Source: Embiotoca jacksoni
Taxonomy: Eukaryota; Chordata; Actinopteri; Embiotocidae
Length of the DNA: 64,000 nucleotides
Direction: 5' to 3'
Assembly: GCA_022577435.1 (NCBI GenBank)
Contig: JAKOON010000052.1
Location: 2,255,097-2,319,096 of the forward strand
Shown: positions 58,650 through 64,000 of the stretch, piece by piece
Numbering within the stretch: position 1 is the stretch's first letter
Layout: each line of letters opens with the position of its first letter
Made by a program: the position numbers and the translations under genes
The notes under the pieces: generated by a model
Seen by the model: only the letters and a program-made list of their open reading frames with translations
What the model was told of the DNA's origin: nothing
Database searches by the model: none

Positions 58650-61600
58650 CTAGGTGAACTTCCTGATGAAGCGCAGTTTGAGGTAAGCGATGATGAGGAA
58701 GCAGATGGTCATGGCGCTCAGAGCCACATGGTTCTGCCAGCGGCCCCAGGTGGAGTAATCGACGCCCTGCTCCAACAGAAAAGCTTCCCCGGTGCAACTG
58801 GAAACACAAAACAAAGGTTCCTCTTCAACCAAACCACTCAGCTGATTACAGCCTTCAACATGCTGATGGACCGATCAACCAAATAAATGCACAGTCTGAT
58901 AATGTTATCAACTGCCTGAGTAATTTATCTGTGTAAATACATGGATGTTAATCCAACGATCTGAGTGGCAGGTTCAACGAGTAACTAACACACAGTTAGA
59001 CAGTAAACACAGGCTGGTTAGGTAACTAACCACCGAGCTACTAACATACACTGCTGAAGAAAATAAAGGGAACACTTCAAAACTCAATGTAACTCCAATC
59101 AATCCCACTTCTGTGAAATCAAGCTGTCCAGTTAGGATCAACACTGATTGAGGATCAGTTTCACCTGCTGTTGTACAAATGGAACAAACAGGTGGAAATG
59201 AGGCAATTATCAAGACAACCCTATAAAGGAACGGTTCTGCAGGTGGTGACCACAGACCGTTTCTCTGTCCTCGTCCTTTCTGGATGATTGTTGGTCCCTT
59301 TTGCATTTTGCCAGTGTCCTCACCACTAGAGGGAGCATGAGGTGTCTCCAACCCACAGAAGTTGTTCAGGTAGTGCAGCTCATCCAGGATGGCACATCAA
59401 TGCACACTGTGGCAAGAAGGTTTGCTGTGTCTGTCAGCACAGTGTCAAGAGGACGGAGGACATACCGGGAGACGGGCCGGTCCACCAGGAGACGTGGAGG
59501 GGGACGTAGGAGGACAACAACCCGGCAGCGGGACCGCTATCTGCTCCTTTGTGCAAGGAGGAACAGGAGGAGCGCTGCCAGAGCCCTACAAAATGACCTC
59601 CAGCAGGCCACTAATGTGCATGTTTCTGCTCAAACTGTCAGAAACAGACTCCATGAGGGCGGTACGAGGACCCGACGTCCACAAGTGGGGTCTGTCCTTA
59701 CAGCCCAACACCGTGCGGGGCGACCGGACTTTACCGGAGAACACCGAGATTGGCAGCTTCTCCGTCGGCGCCCTGTGGTCTTCACGGATGAGAGCAGGTT
59801 CCCACTGAGCATGTGACAGACGTGACGGAGTCTGGAGACGCCGTGGAGAACGTTCTGCTGCCTGCAACATCCTCCAGCGGGACCGGGTCGGCGGCGGGTC
59901 AGTGACGGTCTGGGGAGGCGTTTCTTCGGAGGGCAGCGCAGCCCTCCGTGTGCTAGCCAGAGGTACCCTGACTGCCATCAGGTCCCGGGATGAGATCCTC
60001 AGACCCGTTGAAGACCATCTGCTGGTGCAGCGGGTCCTGGGTTCTTCTGATGCAGGACAATGCTCGGCCTCATGTGGCTGGAGTGTGTCAGCAGTTCCTG
60101 CACGATGAAGGCATTGATGCTACGGACCGGCCCGCCCGTCCCCCAGACCTGAATCCAATCCAGCACATCCGGGACATCGCATCTCGTTCCGTCCGCCGAC
60201 GCCACGTCCACCGCAGACTGTCCGGGAGTGGACCGATGCTTTGATCCAGGTCTGGGAGGAGATCCCTCAGGAGAACATCCGTGGTCTCATCAGGAGCATG
60301 CCCAGGTGTTGTAGGGAGTGATACAGGCACGTGGAGGACACACACTACTGAGACTCATTTGGACTTGTCTTCAGGAATCTCCACAGAAGTTGGATCAGCC
60401 TGTGATCTGATTTGTCCACTTTTATTTGGAGTATGATTCTGAATCCAGACCTCCATGGATAATGATTCTGATTTCCATTGATCATTCTGATGTTATTTTG
60501 TTCTCAACACATTCCACTATGTAATGAATCAAGATTTTCAACTGGAATATTTCATTCATTGAGATCTAGGATGTTGTTTAAGTGTTCCCTTTATTTTTTT
60601 TTAACCTTTTAACTAGTTAACAAGCTGGGGAGCTCATTCGTGAAGCAACCAGTCATGCTCTCCTTTTACATAACTAAATAAGCACGAAAATCACTAACAT
60701 GTAACCAACCATCTTACTGACAGCTTAAGTAGGTAATTGACTTAATAACTAACTAACTAATTTGGTCACATCTTTATGTAAATAAGTAATCACTCAGACT
60801 TAAACTAAGCAGGTAGGTAAGTAATAAGTGTCACCATTTGTAATTGATTATTTCCACAAAAAAGAAGGAACCATCTTTACCTGTTTATCTGACTAACCAG
60901 CAAACTGGCAAGACTTCCACATCAGCAACCAGTTAACTAGCATGTTCACTTTTTAAACCACTTACATCTTCACAATTTATCAAAGTAAGAAACCAACTAA
61001 CTACCAAACTAACGGACTACCACTCTAATTAACTAGAATAGTAACTGGTTCCCTTTTTAGTCAAGCATTTGTTTAACTAACAAATATGTGTGGATGTAAT
61101 GTGCGATGCTGTCCAGAGGGGGGAGCCATCACTGTGACACAAACTGTAGCACCTGCTGTTCTCTTTTGACATGTGACCTCGTCATACTTTTAAAGCAGTT
61201 CCATCTCATCATTAGTTTCTGTACTTGGTTAGTGTGGGTGTCAGAGCTTCTTGCGCAGGTCCAGCGATGCTGATGTTTAACCTGCCGCAGAAGTTCAGCC
61301 CAGTGAACTCGTTAGCCTGCAGGGCCTGAAGAGAAGCAGAGAAAACAACATGCATATAATCCCACAGCTTTAAAAACACATTCTTCAAAGTACAGGAAGA
61401 TTCTTCAGATGTTTTTACTGAATATGAACACCACGGAAGAGAGTTTATGGTTTATTTGACTAAAAAGTGCTACAGACACAAAAGAATTCTTCAAAAAGGT
61501 TCATAGACTAGAGTGTGTTATCTGAATGTAGAGGTGATGGTGTGTGTACATACACTGAGACCATATCTGGGTATACTGAGATATTTTAACCAGGCGAGCC

Positions 61601-61994
61601 AGCTGACGATGGACGGAAGATTCACCAGCAAACCTGCAAAGATCTACAGAAGAGGACAGAGAAGCAGGTGAGATGGTCAAATCTATTAATAAATGAAGTG
61701 ATTATGGAGGTTTTGACCAACGACCCCAAAGAGCACTGCCTACTCCAGCTTCATTGGGACGGCTACTTCCAGAACCACAATGCGACAGCTTGTGTAAGTG
61801 TTTGTAACTGGTGTGTGTTGATGTGTGTGTGCGCAGCACCATCATGAAGACGGAGGCGATGGTCATGAAGATGTTGGCGATGGCCACCACCGACTGGTCG
61901 GCTGAGATGGCCAGAGCCATGGCGGTGGATGTGTAGGCGACCAGAGTCACGGTCAACATGAAGAAGAAGAAGGCCCCGGCGGTGGGCTTTAAAC

Positions 61995-62067
<73 letters not shown>

Positions 62068-64000
62068 GACATAAAAGAACCGAGGTTATAATTATAAGCA
62101 ACAATGTACAAATTGCGAGCATTTCTTTGGAAAAGTAATCCAAGTATATTATTTAATGACTAAAAAAGGAAAACGGAAAATAAAAGTAGCAGTGCAAGTA
62201 GAGATGTTTTTATTTGTATCTAAAAAAAAAAAGAAGCATATATTTATCCTCAAATGAAGCTTAATATTGCATCTGATTTCAGAGCGAAGCAACACTAAAC
62301 AATCTGAATTTTAGAAACACAAACCATTTATAATTAAAGAAACTATAAAAACTTTTCAGATATATTGAGAATGAAATAAACTGAAATGGAAATATACACT
62401 GCAAAACAAAAAGGGCCGAGTTTTAAACTTGGTAAATGAGTCTTAATCAATGTTGATTAATCTGTCAATTATATTTTCAAAGAATCAATAAATAATGTCA
62501 GAAAATGTGACCAACAGTCTATTTTTCCTTGATAAACTGACTTCAACAATTTAGCATTTATTAAAATAGAACTTTCTGCCTCATGATTAGTAGATAAATA
62601 AAAACCTTGTTATGTCTGCTACCCACCGATCATGAAGTACGCCACGCAGCTGAAGACGATGGCGGGGATGGTCCTCAGCGTGATGATGTCAGACAGGATC
62701 TTACTCAGGAAGTAGACAGACAACCTGTAGTAGCCGCTGATATACTCGTGACTGCCGAGAGAGAAAAAAAAACTGAAAGTTTTATTACTACGAACTCTGG
62801 AAAAACCTTAATTGCAACCTGCAACTATCTTTTTGCACGGCAATCATCGTTATTATTTCCACCACTACATTTTATTGTTAGTCTTGTTCAAATTAATAAA
62901 ACCGCAATCATTCATGGGAAGAAAACATTCGGAAAAATTTGCACATATTAATTTCTCCAATTTTTCAATTTGTAAAATAAAAACCCAACTTAAAAGTCTG
63001 ATGAGGTGAGATAAAGTCTATGAAAGATTTAAAAGTTCTAAATAAAAATGAAGCAAAATAGACAGTTTCAGTACAAGAATGTACATTTTTCACTTTTTTG
63101 CATTTATTGTGTTAGTAGTTAGTAAAAAAATATCAAAAGTACATGTTGGACCCACATGAAGAGTTTCCTCTCTGAGATGAAGAGTTCAGCCGACGACAGC
63201 GAGCTGAAACACTGATTCACAGTGATGAAGAAGAGAGCGCCGACCCTGAAAACACGACCCAGTAAACAATCAGATCCAAAATTCTCACACGAGAATGCGA
63301 CAAAACTTATTGTAATTTAACATTTTTACACTGAAAAACTTCACAGCTCATGAACAAAACTGACACTTTTACTGCAGATACAGTATCTTATTGCAGTTAC
63401 ATCTGCTGCTCCAGTTATATACGCAAGCATGCCACTGACTAACTCTACTGCAGCAGTTGCTGAACTACAATAGAAAAGAGTAAAACACCTGTTCTGTATT
63501 CCACTCTGATCCTCCTTGACATCAAAGAAGATGGCTCCGACAACCACAGCGAGGAACGCCGTTACTGCAACCTAAACAAAAGGAAGTCACAGTAATCAAT
63601 GGAAGTAGCTGTAGTGAACGGCTCCATATGTTCAAGGAACGTTTCAATATTTAGACAAATACACCAAATCATTTTGTGATGGCGACAGAAAAAATAAAAC
63701 TGAGTTTCTGATGCTGCAGTTCCTTTTAAAGCCACTAGATGGTGCTCAAGTGACTTTAGAAAGAAACGTGAAGCGTGTTTTATTGACATGAAGTTTGAAC
63801 TTCTGCAGAGCAGTTAACCAACTCAAGCGTGCTCGGCGTTCCTACCTGAGCGATGGAGGTCTGAGGGTTGAGCATGAGGTTGCGGAACGTCCTCTTCAGA
63901 ACCCATTTGAACTGTGTCATGAAACTGGTGCTGTAGGTGATGGTTCTGGAGGCAGCGGAGGCGGCCATCTTCTTTCCCTGAACTATTCTTTCTGGGAGAG
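58650..64000 (-). CDS. abcg2: ABC transporter G family member 2, C-terminal membrane half (partial)
   Basis: Eight 3' exons on the minus strand: 63846-64000 (cut by the window edge), 63489-63571, 63156-63245, 62627-62751, 61840-61994, 61554-61643, 61225-61325, 58650-58797. Frames join throughout, giving about 315 C-terminal residues; the ATPase half lies beyond the right edge. Membrane-domain signatures are TSFMTQFKWVLKRTFRNL, VVVGAIFFD, SGIQNR, FITVNQCFSS, FIHEYISGYYR, GLKPTAGAFFFF, FAGLLVNLPSIVSWL, YLSIPRYGL and QANEFTGLNFC. The end is WGRWQNHVALSAMT...KLRFIRKFT. ABCG2 is a homodimeric exporter of xenobiotics, urate and porphyrins at the plasma membrane. The seventh exon ends at a donor in CTAACCAA-GTACAG. 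That keeps a NIS glycosylation sequon and gives a loop Cys pair, but no counterpart of the middle loop cysteine of human ABCG2. Fish have several abcg2 copies; which one is unknown. Confidence 0.9.
59049..60602 (+). mobile_element. Degenerate Tc1-like DNA transposon in the last abcg2 intron
   Basis: The left end follows a TA at 59047 and has AAATAAAGGGAACACTT. The right end has AAGTGTTCCCTTTATTT at about 60580-60597, its reverse complement. In between are transposase remains on the plus strand: a helix-turn-helix part from 59337 (QLIQDGTSMHTVARRF, SVSTVSR), then VVFTDESRF at about 59780, a stop, and further frames with VWGGVSS, QDNARPHVAGVCQQFL and PDLNPIQHIRD. Frameshifts and a stop separate these blocks. 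The third catalytic acid, normally Glu in a PDLNPIEH block, reads Gln. The copy is dead. Confidence 0.85.
60603..61090. repeat. Degenerate TAACTAAC-rich DNA around the transposon
   Basis: Words such as TAACTAACTAACTAA, ACCAGTTAACTAGC and AACTAACTACC recur here, and also left of the transposon (58978-59046). The Tc1 element therefore seems to have inserted into an older degenerate repeat. Confidence 0.45.
61997..62063. repeat. (CA)n tract forming the acceptor of an abcg2 exon
   Basis: On the transcribed strand this is about 65 bp of TG repeats ending GTGTGCAG at 61995, the 3' splice site of the exon 61840-61994. Confidence 0.95.

Noticed and set aside
1..64000. CRISPR arrays, operons, bacterial elements
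   Set aside because: Tandem arrays here are contiguous minisatellites without unique spacers, and the DNA is clearly vertebrate with introns.
1..64000. tRNA, rRNA or microRNA genes
   Set aside because: I saw no convincing cloverleaf with A/B boxes or rRNA core, but a covariance-model search would be needed to exclude them.

Overview
This window is nuclear DNA from a ray-finned fish, most probably a percomorph teleost. The genes are split into many short exons with GT-AG introns, and several introns carry long CA/GT microsatellites. Non-coding DNA holds fish-type dispersed repeats: L2-like LINE tails, short inverted-repeat elements and a decayed Tc1 transposon. Several gene neighbours (arfip1, tec, txk, cdkl2, odaph, abcg2) lie on human chromosome 4 as I recall it, so the segment looks like a rearranged piece of that ancestral chromosome. 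Species cannot be read from the sequence.

Layout, left to right. 1-4126: no gene recognised. 4127-8990 (minus): arfip1-like arfaptin, seven coding exons, a BAR-domain Golgi adaptor. 9.3-10.1 kb: homopolymers and a minisatellite. 12526-17630 (minus): coronin of the coro2 type, fourteen exons including a five-codon first exon; its second exon carries one extra base in a C5 run that breaks the frame. 17981-19279: a 1.3 kb array of a 10-bp repeat. 19967-21087 (minus): an ENDOD1-like secreted nuclease in two exons. 21.2-23.1 kb: low-complexity DNA, a 19-bp minisatellite and a LINE tail. 24028-33500 (minus): complete tec tyrosine kinase, sixteen coding exons. 37463-45795 (plus): complete txk, fifteen exons, head to head with tec. 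47958-54072 (plus): cdkl2 kinase with an exceptionally long disordered tail. 54760-56110 (minus): a small secreted, acidic-tailed protein that I identify as a fish odaph. 58650-64000 (minus, cut by the right edge): the membrane half of abcg2, with a Tc1-like transposon in its last intron.

The exon models for arfip1, tec, txk, cdkl2, odaph and abcg2 were built by hand. Splice sites were chosen so that every junction keeps frame. The lengths sum to intact proteins of 334 (arfip1), 646 (tec), 503 (txk), 1061 (cdkl2) and 155 (odaph) residues, plus about 315 C-terminal codons of abcg2. tec and txk are non-receptor kinases of antigen-receptor signalling in lymphocytes; the other genes share no obvious pathway.

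The most interesting points are: the odaph candidate in conserved tail-to-tail arrangement with cdkl2; an alanine at the gatekeeper position of txk; a palmitoylation-type cysteine string in txk encoded by a TGC triplet repeat; long (TG)n tracts forming the 3' splice sites of exons in cdkl2 and abcg2; and the 10-bp array, which varies at only two positions per unit and is open in all three forward frames.
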